From: Micromonospora_E sp048060115
Lineage (GTDB): Bacteria; Actinomycetota; Actinomycetes; Mycobacteriales; Micromonosporaceae
Length of the DNA: 64,000 nt
Assembly: GCF_048060115.1 (NCBI RefSeq)
Contig: NZ_JBHMIM010000031.1
Location: 1 to 64,000, forward strand
Reading direction: 5' to 3'
Below, one piece after another: positions 15,418 through 24,111 of this stretch (positions within the stretch are counted from its first letter, which is position 1; each line of letters begins with the position of its first letter). A model generated the notes under the pieces. It made no database searches, was not told where the DNA came from, and saw only the letters and a program-made list of their open reading frames with translations. Both the position numbers and the translations under genes were made by a program.

Positions 15418-18405
15418 TCAGCCCGTCGGCGTCGGGTCGGCGGACGGTGTGGGGTCGGCGGACGGCGGTGGAGCACCAGCACCGCCGATCCCGGCCGCCT
15501 GCTGGGCCGCCTGGAACGCCGTCATCGCGGCGTCCAGCCGGGCCAGCGCCTCGCCGTACCGCTGGAAGTCCCCGGCGGCCTGCGCGGCGCGGGCCTCGTC
15601 GATCGCGGCGCTGACCTCGGCGGCCGCCGCCTGCAGCTCCGGCGTGATCAGACCCGGGTCCGTCGGCGGGGTCGGGGTCGGCGTGCCGCCCGGCTCCTCG
15701 CCCTCGCCCTCGCCCTCCTCCGGCGGTGGCGGGGCGCCCTCCTGGCCCTGCTCGATCAGCTGCCGGATGCCGTCCTGCACGCTGTTGGCGAGCACCACGT
15801 ACGAGCCACCGTCACCGTAGGAGAGCAGCACCCGCTGCAACAGCGGGTACGCGTTGGTCTGGTTGCTCTTCACGTACACCGGCTCGACGTAGAGCATGCC
15901 GTTGGCGAACGGCAACGACAGCAGGTTGCCGTACTGCACCTGAGCCTGGTTCGACGTCAACAGGTTCAGCTGCTGCCGGATCGCCGCGTTGTTGGTCATC
16001 CGCTGGTGAACCTGCACCGGGCCGGAGATCGCCGTCTGATCCGGCAACTCCAGCACCTGCAGCTGCGGCTGCCCGTCGACGTACGACCCGGAGATCAGCG
16101 CGGCCAGGTTCTGCCGACCGGCCGGCGTCACCGCCGAGGTCAGCTGGAACCGCGGCTCGTCCTGCTCCGGCCACTGGGTCATCAGGTAGTACGGCGGCTG
16201 CTTGACTCCGGTGTCCGGCGCGTCCGGAACGTTCGGCACCTCCCAGAAGTCCTGCCCGGAGAAGAACTCCGCCGGGTTGGTGACGTGGTAGCGGGCCAGC
16301 AGGTTGCGCTGCACCTTGAACAGGTCCGCCGGGTAGCGGAAGTGTGCCTGCAGCGACTGCGGGGTCTCCGCCTTCGGGATCAGCAACTCACCGCCGAAGG
16401 CCGCGTTCCACGCCTTGAGCACCGGGTCGCTGTCGTCGAACTCGTACAGCCGCACCGTGCCGTCGTACGCGTCGACGGTCGCCTTGACCGAGTTGCGGAG
16501 GTAGTTGACGTTCTCCCGGGCCAACGCGAAAGTGCCCTGGCCGGTCAGCTCGTCGGCGGTCTCCGCCTGCAGGTTGACCCGCTCCGAGTACGGGTAGGTC
16601 GCCGACGTGGTGTAGCCGTCCACGATCCACTGGATCCGGCCGTCCACCACCGCCGGGTACGGGTCGCCGTCCAGAGTGAGGAACGGCGCGACCTTCTCCA
16701 CCCGGTCGCGCGGGTTACGCACGTACAGCAGCTTGGAGTTCTCGTTGACCGCCTCGGAGAGCAGGAAGTTGGTCTCCTGCTCTTTGATCGCGTACAGCAG
16801 CTTGCGGCCGAACGAACCGACCTCGACGCCGCCCTCACCGGAGTAGGTGTAGTACTGCTCGCCGCCGCTGCTCGTCGGCCGGTCGAACTCGACGTTGGTG
16901 TCACCGGGCGAGCCGACGATCGCGTAGTCGGTGCCGTCCATCTGCTCGCCGAAGTAGATCCGCGGCTGCTCGACCGGGATCTCCTCGGTCGACGACGAAC
17001 ACTGCTCCTGCGCCTGGTCGCCGAGGAAGCCGGAGACGAAGTACGGCTGGCCGCCGCAGACCACCTGGTTGGCCGGGGCACCGACCATGCCGTACCCGTG
17101 GGTGAAGACGGTGTGCCGGTTGATCCAGTTGCTCTGCTGCTCGGTCAACTCGCCATAGTTGATCTCCCGCATGCCGACGACGTAGTCCTGCTTCTCGTCG
17201 CCGAGGGTGTACCGGTCGATGTCGAGCTTGGTGCCGAAGTCGTAGAAGCCACGCACCTGCTGCAGCTGGGTGTAGGTCTCGGAGACCAGCTGCGGGTCCA
17301 ACAGCCGGATGTTCGGCACCACGGCGGTGTCGGTGGCCAGGCTCTCCGGCGGGGTCAGGTTCGTCGCCGGGTACGGCGACTGCTCGCTGATGTCCAGCCC
17401 GAACGCCTCCCGGGTGGCGACGATGCCGCGCTCGATGAACTCCGACTCCTTGTCCCGCAGGCTCGGGTTGACCTCGAAGGTCTGCACCGCCCAGGGGTAG
17501 ATGCCACCGATCGCCACCGCCGAGACGCCCAGCAACGCCAGTGAGATGCCCGGCCAGACCAGGTTGCGCATCACCGCGTTGGAGAACACGACGATCGCGA
17601 TCGCCACCACGATCGAGATGTAGGCGAGGATCTCCTTCGCCGGCAGCAACGCGTTGATGTCGGCGTAGCCGGCACCGTAGATTCCCGCCTCGGCGTTGTA
17701 CTCCAGCAGCATGCCGCGCCGGTCCAGCACGTACGCCACGGCCTTGAACAGCACGAACATCGCCACCAGAGAGGTCAGGTGGGCGCGCGCGGCGGTGGTC
17801 ATCCGGTCACCGATGCCCTGCAGCCGGACCGCGCCGAAGATGTAGTGCATGGCCAGGCCACCGATCACCGACAGCACGACGGCGGTGAAGGCCAGCCCCA
17901 GCAGGTAGCGCAGGAACGGATACTCGAAGACGTAGAAGCTGACGTCGATGCCGAACTCGGGGTCGACGACGCCGAACTCCTGGGAGTTGCGGAACAGCAT
18001 CCACTGGCTCCACCGGCTCTGGGCGGACAGCCCGGCGAAGATCCCGACCAGCAGCGACGCCACCGCGATCCACGCACCGATGCGCGGGGTCAGCAGCATC
18101 CGGTACCGCTCCAGACTGACCTGTTCTGGCGAGTGTGGCCGCAGGGCCGGGCGCAGCCGGTACGCAAGCCACAGGTTGACGCCGATGACCAGGGCCATCG
18201 CCAGCCCGACCGCGACGAACAGCACCAGCCGGGTGAGCAGCACGCCGGTGAAGACCTGCGTGTAGTCCACTTCCTTGAACCACAACCAGTCGGTCCAGGC
18301 GTTCACCCCCCAGCCGAGTAGTGTGAACAAAAGGAAGATCCCGATGAGTACGCCGACCGTGACACGGCCCCGACGGCTCATTCCGGGCATAGGACTGCTA
18401 CGCAT
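15418..18405 (-). CDS. UPF0182 family integral membrane protein (995 aa)
   Basis: Large conserved actinobacterial membrane protein, similar to M. tuberculosis Rv3193c. The N-terminal third holds about seven hydrophobic helices (for example VGVLIGIFLLFTLLGWGVNA). A long extracytoplasmic region follows with typical UPF0182 segments (MLYVEPVYVKS, LLSYGDGGSYVVLANS). The C-terminus is a Pro/Glu-rich linker, a helix rich in Ala, and a short Pro/Thr tail. ATG 18405 was chosen because it matches the usual N-terminus, although ATG 18390 is also possible. The molecular function is not established for the family. Divergence and spacing (128 bp) suggest independent transcription from the protease gene at 18534. 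Confidence 0.93.
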   Translation of the reverse strand: MRSSPMPGMSRRGRVTVGVLIGIFLLFTLLGWGVNAWTDWLWFKEVDYTQVFTGVLLTRLVLFVAVGLAMALVIGVNLWLAYRLRPALRPHSPEQVSLERYRMLLTPRIGAWIAVASLLVGIFAGLSAQSRWSQWMLFRNSQEFGVVDPEFGIDVSFYVFEYPFLRYLLGLAFTAVVLSVIGGLAMHYIFGAVRLQGIGDRMTTAARAHLTSLVAMFVLFKAVAYVLDRRGMLLEYNAEAGIYGAGYADINALLPAKEILAYISIVVAIAIVVFSNAVMRNLVWPGISLALLGVSAVAIGGIYPWAVQTFEVNPSLRDKESEFIERGIVATREAFGLDISEQSPYPATNLTPPESLATDTAVVPNIRLLDPQLVSETYTQLQQVRGFYDFGTKLDIDRYTLGDEKQDYVVGMREINYGELTEQQSNWINRHTVFTHGYGMVGAPANQVVCGGQPYFVSGFLGDQAQEQCSSSTEEIPVEQPRIYFGEQMDGTDYAIVGSPGDTNVEFDRPTSSGGEQYYTYSGEGGVEVGSFGRKLLYAIKEQETNFLLSEAVNENSKLLYVRNPRDRVEKVAPFLTLDGDPYPAVVDGRIQWIVDGYTTSATYPYSERVNLQAETADELTGQGTFALARENVNYLRNSVKATVDAYDGTVRLYEFDDSDPVLKAWNAAFGGELLIPKAETPQSLQAHFRYPADLFKVQRNLLARYHVTNPAEFFSGQDFWEVPNVPDAPDTGVKQPPYYLMTQWPEQDEPRFQLTSAVTPAGRQNLAALISGSYVDGQPQLQVLELPDQTAISGPVQVHQRMTNNAAIRQQLNLLTSNQAQVQYGNLLSLPFANGMLYVEPVYVKSNQTNAYPLLQRVLLSYGDGGSYVVLANSVQDGIRQLIEQGQEGAPPPPEEGEGEGEEPGGTPTPTPPTDPGLITPELQAAAAEVSAAIDEARAAQAAGDFQRYGEALARLDAAMTAFQAAQQAAGIGGAGAPPPSADPTPSADPTPTG

Positions 18406-18533
18406 GACCACGACTGGCACTCCGCACGTTGGTGTGATCCCTTGGCGATCAGGCACCAAGACTACGGGGTGTGTCCACCTCAGGGCCGATTGAGGTCGAC
18501 TTGAGCGGTGTCAGCCGGGCGGTGCTTCTGGGG

Positions 18534-19559
18534 TCAGCCGCCGTCGCACAGCGTCAGCTCACGCCCACCGCGCAGGTCCTCGAGCGCGGTGAGCGCCTCG
18601 TCGAGCGTCGCCACCCGCAGCAGCGGCAGATCCGGTACGGCGTTCGCCACCGCTTCGGCGCAGTTCGACTCGGGCACCAGGAAGGCGACGGCACCGGCGG
18701 ACCTGGCCCCGACGAGCTTCTGTGGAATGCCGCCGATGGCACCGACGTTGCCGTCGTGGTCGATGGTCCCCGTACCGGCGATGATCTTGCCGCCGGTGAG
18801 GTCCGCCGCCTCGATCTTGTCGATGATGCCGAGCGCGAACATCAGGCCGGCGCTCGGCCCGCCGATCTCGTCGAGGTCGATGGTCAGCTCGAACGGGTGC
18901 GGCTGGTCCTCGGTGATCTCGATGCCGATCCGCGGCGGCCCACCGTCGGTGGCGCGGGTGGTGATCTCGGTGCTGCCCGGCTCGCCGTCGCGGGTGTAGC
19001 CGACGGTCAACGTCGCCCCGACCGGCTCGGCCCGGACCAGCTCGGTCAGCTGGGTGGCCGAGCTGACCGGGGTGCCGTCGACGGAGGTGACCACGTCGTC
19101 GACCTGGAGCAGCCCCACCGACGGACCGTCCGGGGTGACCGCCCGGACCAGCACCTGGACGGGGTATCCGAGCTGGCGCAACGCGGCCGTCTCCGCGCTG
19201 GTCTGCGACGCCGCGAAGTCCTCCGCGTTGCGTTCCTCCACCTCCTCGCGGGTCTCCCCTGGCGGATAGATGGCGTCGTACGGCACCACGGCCTCGGAGT
19301 CGCTGAGCCAGCCGGCAACCGCTTCGCGCAGTCCGACGTTCGGCCGTACGCCGACCGTGGTGAGCCGCAGCTGTCCGACGGAGGTCGACGTGTCGATGCC
19401 GGAGATCTGGATGACGTCCTCGCCGTCGTCCTGGCCCAGCGTGTCGACCGTCGGACCGGGGCCGAGCACCACGTACGGCACCGGAGCGGCGAACACGCCG
19501 TATGCGAGCAGTGCGGTGAGCAGCGCGCCGAGGATGACCGTTACACCGCGACGTCTCAT
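18534..19559 (-). CDS. PDZ and Lon-type (S16) protease, membrane-anchored
   Basis: YlbL-like protease (341 aa), similar to M. tuberculosis Rv3194c. An N-terminal membrane anchor (about residues 5-25, VTVILGALLTALLAYGVFA) places the rest outside the cytoplasm. A PDZ domain (about 120-200; GLLQVDDVVTSVDGTPV) is followed by a Lon proteolytic domain with catalytic serine in GGPSAGLMFAL and lysine in GGIPQKLVGA. Such proteins probably degrade or process envelope proteins, with the PDZ domain presenting substrates. ATG 19559 begins MRRRGV just before the anchor. It is divergent from the DUF2342 gene, as in other actinobacteria. Confidence 0.92.
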   Translation of the reverse strand: MRRRGVTVILGALLTALLAYGVFAAPVPYVVLGPGPTVDTLGQDDGEDVIQISGIDTSTSVGQLRLTTVGVRPNVGLREAVAGWLSDSEAVVPYDAIYPPGETREEVEERNAEDFAASQTSAETAALRQLGYPVQVLVRAVTPDGPSVGLLQVDDVVTSVDGTPVSSATQLTELVRAEPVGATLTVGYTRDGEPGSTEITTRATDGGPPRIGIEITEDQPHPFELTIDLDEIGGPSAGLMFALGIIDKIEAADLTGGKIIAGTGTIDHDGNVGAIGGIPQKLVGARSAGAVAFLVPESNCAEAVANAVPDLPLLRVATLDEALTALEDLRGGRELTLCDGG

Positions 19560-19680
19560 GCGCCCGAGCGTACCGATCGCGCTCACGCGCGGCGCCGCCG
19601 CAGCCGGTGACCCGGCCGCTTCGCGCTGAGCGGAACTCAGCTGGCCTGTCCGGCCTGGCGACACGCGTACCGTGGAGGGC

Positions 19681-20961
19681 GTGCCTGATACTCCGTTCGG
19701 TTTCCAGCTTCCCGGCGGCCAGCCCCCGGACCCCAATGACCCGCAGCAGCTGCAGCAGTTCATGGCGCAGTTGCAGCAGCTGCTCGCCGCTGGCGGGGGC
19801 AGCGGTGGCGGCCCGGTGAACTGGGATCTGGCCCGCCAGGTGGCGGCCAGCCAGCTCGCCTCGGCGGGCGACCCCGCCGTCAACCCACACGAGTGGCACA
19901 CGGTCACCGAGGCGCTGCGCGTCGCCGACCTGTGGCTGGAGGCTTCCTCGGCGTTGCCGTCGGGAATCCGGACATCGGTGGCCTGGAACCGCAACGAGTG
20001 GATCTACCGGACGCTCGACGTCTGGCGCAAACTCTGCGACCCGGTCGCCGGGCGGATGGTCGGCGCGATGGGTGACCTGGTGCCGCCGGAGGCCCGCAGC
20101 CAGCTCGGCCCGATGCACGCGATGATGACGACGTTGGGCGGGGCACTGTTCGGCGGGCAGCTCGGCCAGGCGCTCGACTCGCTGGCGACCGAGGTCCTCT
20201 CGGCCAGCGACATCGGGCTGCCGCTGGGTCCGGCGGGCACGGCCGCGCTGCTGCCGGCCAACATCCGGGCGTACGGGGACGGCCTGGAACTGCCCGAGGA
20301 CGAGGTCCGCCTCTACGTGGCGCTGCGCGAGGCGGCACATCAACGCCTGTTCGAGCATGTGCCGTGGCTGCGCGGACACGTGCTCGCGGCGGTGGAGACG
20401 TACGCCTCGGGGATCACCGTCAACCGGGAGGCGATCGAGGAGGCACTGGGTCGGGTCGATCCGACCAACCCGGAGTCGATGCAGGAGATCGCCATGGAGG
20501 GGATCTTCACGCCGGAGGACACCCCGGCGCAGCAGGCGTCGCTGGCCCGGATCGAGACCGTACTGGCGCTGATCGAGGGTTGGGTGTGCCACGTCGTCGA
20601 CAGTTCGTCGGCGGACCGGCTGCCGAACGTCGCGAAGCTGGCCGAGGCGTTCCGGCGGCGCCGGGCCGCTGGTGGGCCGGCGGAGCAGACCTTCGCCGCC
20701 CTGGTGGGCCTGGAGTTGCGGCCCCGGCGGCTGCGGGAGGCCACCGCGTTGTGGGCGGCGCTGACCACCCACCGGGGCATCGACGGGCGCGACGCGGTGT
20801 GGAGCCACCCCGATCTGCTGCCCTCGGACACCGACTTCGCCGACCCGGAGGCGTTTGCCCAGGCCAAGCTCGACTTCGACCTGGGCGACATGGACTTCGG
20901 CGCGCCGCCGGCCGAGGCACCGGAGTCACCGAAGCGGCCGGACTCGGATTCGCCGGAGTAG
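19681..20961 (+). CDS. DUF2342 zincin-like metalloprotease-family protein
   Basis: About 426 aa, matching the actinobacterial DUF2342 family (zinc-dependent metalloprotease-like, once described as F420-biosynthesis-associated; M. tuberculosis Rv3195 position). The N-terminus is Gln/Gly-rich (QQLQQFMAQLQQLLAAGGG). The core holds REAAHQRLFEHVPWL, in which histidines and glutamate could form the metal site, and VETYASGITVNREAIEEAL. The C-terminus is acidic and probably disordered. The start is uncertain: GTG 19672 or GTG 19681, neither with a well-spaced ribosome binding site, so a leaderless transcript is possible. Substrate and activity are unproven. Confidence 0.88.
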   Translation: MPDTPFGFQLPGGQPPDPNDPQQLQQFMAQLQQLLAAGGGSGGGPVNWDLARQVAASQLASAGDPAVNPHEWHTVTEALRVADLWLEASSALPSGIRTSVAWNRNEWIYRTLDVWRKLCDPVAGRMVGAMGDLVPPEARSQLGPMHAMMTTLGGALFGGQLGQALDSLATEVLSASDIGLPLGPAGTAALLPANIRAYGDGLELPEDEVRLYVALREAAHQRLFEHVPWLRGHVLAAVETYASGITVNREAIEEALGRVDPTNPESMQEIAMEGIFTPEDTPAQQASLARIETVLALIEGWVCHVVDSSSADRLPNVAKLAEAFRRRRAAGGPAEQTFAALVGLELRPRRLREATALWAALTTHRGIDGRDAVWSHPDLLPSDTDFADPEAFAQAKLDFDLGDMDFGAPPAEAPESPKRPDSDSPE

Positions 20962-20962
20962 G

Positions 20963-21046
20963 CCGGCTGGGCTGGGCTGGGTGGGCCGGCTGGATCAACC
21001 TGGCCGGCTGGGCTGGTGGGCCGGCTGGATCGGCCTGGCCGGCGAG
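20963..21046. repeat. Imperfect tandem repeat, about 40-bp unit
   Basis: Two adjacent copies share GGCCGGCTGGGCTGG, then TGGGCCGGCTGGATC and CCTGGCCGGC, differing by a few bases and a short length change. They fill the space between the convergent DUF2342 gene and the gene at 21053. The repeats can fold into GC-rich hairpins and may serve as the terminator for both genes. Confidence 0.6.
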
Positions 21047-21052
21047 CCGTGG

Positions 21053-21646
21053 TCAGCTGGTGGTGAGCAGGGCGCGGGTGGTCTCCCAGCCCTCGACGGC
21101 CGGGTCGAGCGTCGGCAGGTCGGCCGGGCCGCGTATCCGCCGCCAGGCGGGCGTGGTCGCGACCACGCCCCGGCGTGGGGCGGCGGCCCGCAGCACGTCC
21201 GGGTCCGTCCTCAGGTCCAGCGGCGGCAGCCATTGCGGCGCCGGCAGTCCGGTGGCGACGCCGAGCAGTCCCCCGCCGCCACCGGCGGGGGCCACCGCCA
21301 CTGGCCGGGTGGTCAGCGGGCGCAGCAGTTTGCCGATCAACAGGCCGGGCAGGTCGGGTGCGTCGGCGGCCAGGACGGCGGCCTGGTCGAACCCGTCGGC
21401 GGCAGCGGCGGACAACACCGCGTTGATCGAGATTTCGGCCAGTTGGTAGATCGGCATGTCCGGCCAGGCGATCGACCGGGCCAGCGGCAGGTCGGCCTCG
21501 ACGCCGGCGATCGCGGGTTCCAGCTGGCTCATGGTGGCCAGCAGGTCGACCATGTCCTCGGCCAACGCGGCCCGCCAGGTCGCCAGGTCGACGCCGGGTG
21601 GGGACCAGTCGACCGGGTTGAGGAGGATCACCACGGCTCGGCGCAC
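21053..21646 (-). CDS. DUF2064-like (nucleotide-sugar/phosphotransferase-fold) protein
   Basis: 197 aa. The N-terminus MRRAVVILLNPVDW resembles a GT-A-type strand. The conserved-looking AADAPDLPGLLIGKLL, with an Asp-rich loop followed by a helix, resembles DUF2064/CofC-like nucleotidyl or glycosyl transferases. The expected catalytic residues cannot be assigned with confidence, and the C-terminal part is Pro-rich. GTG start at 21646. It lies 16 bp downstream of the YgjP-type peptidase gene on the same strand, so the two are probably cotranscribed. The fold assignment is an inference from pattern only. Confidence 0.6.
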   Translation of the reverse strand: MRRAVVILLNPVDWSPPGVDLATWRAALAEDMVDLLATMSQLEPAIAGVEADLPLARSIAWPDMPIYQLAEISINAVLSAAAADGFDQAAVLAADAPDLPGLLIGKLLRPLTTRPVAVAPAGGGGGLLGVATGLPAPQWLPPLDLRTDPDVLRAAAPRRGVVATTPAWRRIRGPADLPTLDPAVEGWETTRALLTTS

Positions 21647-21662
21647 CCGGCCACTGTAGCTG

Positions 21663-22193
21663 TCAGTCGGCGAGGACGAACCCGCTGGCCGCCGCGACGC
21701 CTTCCAGGTAGCCGCGGGCCCGTTCGGCCTTGGGGTAGCGGCCGACCAGCTCCCAGAAGCGGGCGTTGTGACTCGGCACGACCAGATGCGCCAGTTCGTG
21801 CAGTACGACGTAGTCGATGACCCAGTCGGGCATCTCCTGGATCCGGTGGGAGATGCGGATGGTCCGGTCCGCCGGCGTGCACGACCCCCAGCGGCTGTTC
21901 TGGTTGGTCACCCATCGGACGCTGGCCGGGGCCACCACCCGGGTGTGCTCCGGCAGGTAGCGGTCGATCAGCCGGCCGGCGCGGGCGACGAGCTCGCTGT
22001 CGGAGCGACGTAGCCGTTCCTCGCGGGCGGCGAGCCGGGCCAGCATCCGGTCGACCCACTCGCTCTCCTCGGCCCGGGAGAACTGGTCCGGGATGAGGAT
22101 GACGACGCGTTCGCCCTCCCGGTACGCGGACACCGTCCGGCGGCGACGCTGACTGCGCCGCACCTCGACGACCGGCTTGCGCACCCCCGCCAT
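21663..22193 (-). CDS. YgjP/DUF45-type zinc metallopeptidase
   Basis: 176 aa. It carries the gluzincin motif HELAH (His132, Glu133, His136), followed by the family's SHNARFWELV segment, which provides the third ligand region. RWGSC (about residue 102) is also a DUF45 marker. Members of this family are predicted cytosolic zinc proteases; the physiological substrate is unknown. ATG 22193 starts MAGVRKPVVEVRRS; upstream in-frame codons lack a start signal. A 482-bp non-coding region lies upstream. Confidence 0.9.
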   Translation of the reverse strand: MAGVRKPVVEVRRSQRRRRTVSAYREGERVVILIPDQFSRAEESEWVDRMLARLAAREERLRRSDSELVARAGRLIDRYLPEHTRVVAPASVRWVTNQNSRWGSCTPADRTIRISHRIQEMPDWVIDYVVLHELAHLVVPSHNARFWELVGRYPKAERARGYLEGVAAASGFVLAD

Positions 22194-22675
22194 CAGCGGC
22201 TCGCGCAGCCCCGGGTTTCGCTCACGATGGCACGCTAATCCGTACTGACTAGGGGAACGCAAGAGGCGACACGGAGTAGCGCGACAAAATCACCCCTTTT
22301 AGGGCTGATTGTCGCAAAAAAAGTTACCCACTCGACCGCCGTACGTCGCGCCCGAGTCGTTGTGATCACCGTAGGCGATCACGAAAAACTTTTCACCTCT
22401 GACCACCGGCTGAAGGTGACCTGCGGATCTTCTACCGGCGTGTCACTGCGAATCTGACTTATCCGATGTATTCCGGCATGCACACTCTCGACGTCGACTT
22501 ACTCACAGTGTCGGCGAATTGTTGACATGGAACCGCCCAGTCCTGGGTAGGGTCCGCGGACCGGCGGTCAACAGTGGCCGCGGAGAAAATCCCAGCGCGC
22601 GGCACCTCGGTAGGTCGTCGCGAGCGGGTGCACGCCGGGTCTGCAACCACCCGGCGACGAGACGAGGAGGGCACC
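22194..22675. other. Non-coding gap with operator-like repeat and candidate promoter
   Basis: No convincing gene is seen here on either strand. It contains a bulged inverted repeat around 22281-22315 (GCGACAA and TTGTCGC). A dyad follows, GTGATC (22362-22367) and GATCAC (22377-22382), that could be a regulator site. TTGACA lies at 22522. The stretch is more AT-rich than its surroundings, consistent with regulatory DNA between divergent genes. Confidence 0.55.
22522..22553 (+). promoter_or_regulatory. Candidate housekeeping promoter for DUF5679 gene
   Basis: TTGACA (22522-22527) matches the -35 consensus. The -10 is less clear: TGGGTA after 16 bases or TAGGGT after 20. It would give a leader of roughly 115 bases before the GTG at 22676. 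This is pattern-based only. Confidence 0.4.
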
Positions 22676-22843
22676 GTGGCCGACCAGGCCCAGACCTACA
22701 ACGGTTACTGCGTGAAGTGCAAGGAAAAGCGCGACTTCGAGGGCACCGTCGCGGTGTCGAAGACCGGGATGAACATGGCCAAGGGCAAGTGCCCGGTCTG
22801 TGGCACGACAGTGAACCGGATCTTGGGCAAGGCCAAGGTCTGA
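22676..22843 (+). CDS. DUF5679 zinc-ribbon-like protein (55 aa)
   Basis: Small protein with two CxxC pairs (YCVKCKEKRDF and CPVCGTTVNRILGK), typical of the short DUF5679 zinc-ribbon family common in actinobacteria. GTG start at 22676, with a strong GAGGAGGG ribosome binding site five bases upstream. It has its own strong terminator (22853-22886) and probably its own promoter, so it is likely a monocistronic, well-expressed gene. The role is unknown; zinc or nucleic-acid binding is inference. Confidence 0.9.
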   Translation: MADQAQTYNGYCVKCKEKRDFEGTVAVSKTGMNMAKGKCPVCGTTVNRILGKAKV

Positions 22844-22852
22844 ACCAGCGCT

Positions 22853-22886
22853 GCGGGAAGGGGCGGCTCCGGCCGCCCCTTCCCGC
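22853..22886 (+). terminator. Strong 14-bp hairpin terminator
   Basis: GCGGGAAGGGGCGG pairs perfectly with CCGCCCCTTCCCGC around a six-base loop, nine bases after the DUF5679 stop codon. There is no T tract, but stem stability is high. Confidence 0.8.
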
Positions 22887-22944
22887 GCGTCCACACCGCA
22901 ACACTGTGGGTCATGTCCCCAGACTGACAAAGTTACCGACGGGT

Positions 22945-23006
22945 TGTGGATAACTACGCGAAACCTGTGGACAACCGAGGCCATGCCAGCCACAGGCTGT
23001 GGATAA
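22945..23006 (-). promoter_or_regulatory. Cluster of three DnaA boxes
   Basis: Within 62 bp there are three perfect 9-mers on the minus strand: TTATCCACA (22945-22953), TTGTCCACA (22966-22974) and TTATCCACA (22998-23006). These match the bacterial and actinobacterial DnaA-box consensus exactly and share orientation, with start-to-start spacings of 21 and 32 bp. They lie just upstream of the ThiF-like gene (start 23047). They could regulate that gene or titrate DnaA. No dnaA/dnaN context is present, so this is not the chromosome origin. Confidence 0.75.
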
Positions 23007-23046
23007 CGAGCCGCCCAGCGTTCCGTTACGGCGACAGCCTGTAGCG

Positions 23047-24060
23047 ATGACCACGAATTCGCTGCTGCGGCCCACCCTGCTTCCTGGCCTCACCCGCCTC
23101 TGGCGGGACCCGCACACCCTGCAGCTCGGCACCGATCCGGCGCACGCGGTCCTGTTGGAACTGGCCGACCCGGCGCTGGCCGATCTGCTCGACGCCCTCG
23201 ACGGGACCCGACCGACCCGGGCGGTGCTGGACACCGCCGACCGGCTGGGCCTGCCCCGCGTACTGGCCCAGCAACTGCTCGACACCCTGACCGGCCACGG
23301 ACTGATCGTCGGAGCGCACACCCTGCTGCCGGCCGGCCTGCCCGCCGGCTCCCGCCCCCGGCTCACCGCCGAGGCGACCGCCATCGCGTTGCGCGGTCGC
23401 GGCGGCACCGGCACCCCGGCGCAGATCCTGCGCCGCCGCGCGTACGCCCGGATCGCGCTGACCGGGCGCGGCCGGCTGGCCCGGCCGATCGCCGTCGCCC
23501 TGGCCGAAGCTGGAATCGGACATGTCGCGCTCGACCTCGACGATCCGGGAGCCGGCCGCGACGAGATTGCCCGAGCCGTCGCCGAGGCCGCGCCGGGGAC
23601 CGCGACCGGGCCCATCCGCCGCGGCCGGGTCACCCTGGTGGTGCTGCTCGGCACCGACCGCCCGGCGAACCTGGTCGCCGCGAGTCACGCCCGCCACCGG
23701 CAGGCCCACCTACTGGTCGACATCCGCGACCACACGCCGGTCGTCGGCCCACTCGTGCCGGTCGCCGGCACCCCCTGCCTCAACTGTCTCGACCTGCACA
23801 GACGTGACCGGGATCCGGGGTGGCCGCAGCTGGCCGCCCAGTTGTGCGCCCTCGGCCCGGCGTCGACCTGTGACACCGCGACCCTGCTCGCCGCCGCCAG
23901 TATCGGCGCGGCGGAGATCCTGGCGTTCGTCGACGGCGGGTGCCCGGAGACGATCGGCGCGGCGGTGGAGGTGCACGCCCCCGCGCGGCTACGCCGCCGC
24001 GCCTGGTCGGCCCACCACGGTTGCCGCTGTCAGCACCGTCGCCGGGCCGCCGTGGCATGA
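23047..24060 (+). CDS. ThiF/E1-like (TOMM leader-peptide-binding-like) protein
   Basis: 337 aa. The N-terminal region (about 1-110) resembles the RRE-like winged-helix domain of cyclodehydratase partner proteins (LPGLTRLWRDPHTLQLG, ALLELADPALADLLDAL equivalents). A Rossmann core follows (IALTGRGRLARPIAVALAEAG). A structural zinc site is likely, from PCLNCLDLHRRDRDPGWPQL (two Cys) and the C-terminal GCRC. No dedicated RiPP precursor or partner enzymes are adjacent. The gene instead sits in the position of M. tuberculosis Rv3196, next to the ABC1 kinase. ATG 23047 is chosen; the upstream segment contains DnaA boxes. Function unknown. Confidence 0.8.
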   Translation: MTTNSLLRPTLLPGLTRLWRDPHTLQLGTDPAHAVLLELADPALADLLDALDGTRPTRAVLDTADRLGLPRVLAQQLLDTLTGHGLIVGAHTLLPAGLPAGSRPRLTAEATAIALRGRGGTGTPAQILRRRAYARIALTGRGRLARPIAVALAEAGIGHVALDLDDPGAGRDEIARAVAEAAPGTATGPIRRGRVTLVVLLGTDRPANLVAASHARHRQAHLLVDIRDHTPVVGPLVPVAGTPCLNCLDLHRRDRDPGWPQLAAQLCALGPASTCDTATLLAAASIGAAEILAFVDGGCPETIGAAVEVHAPARLRRRAWSAHHGCRCQHRRRAAVA

Positions 24061-24111
24061 GCCACTCTCAGGCAGGGGTCACCGTACGCGATCGTCGGTA
24101 ACAATGGCCGG

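Noticed and set aside
22281..22315. Hairpin followed by A-run, considered as a terminator
   Set aside because: The run is A on the plus strand, and no gene ends nearby on the minus strand, so it is on the wrong side to terminate a known gene.
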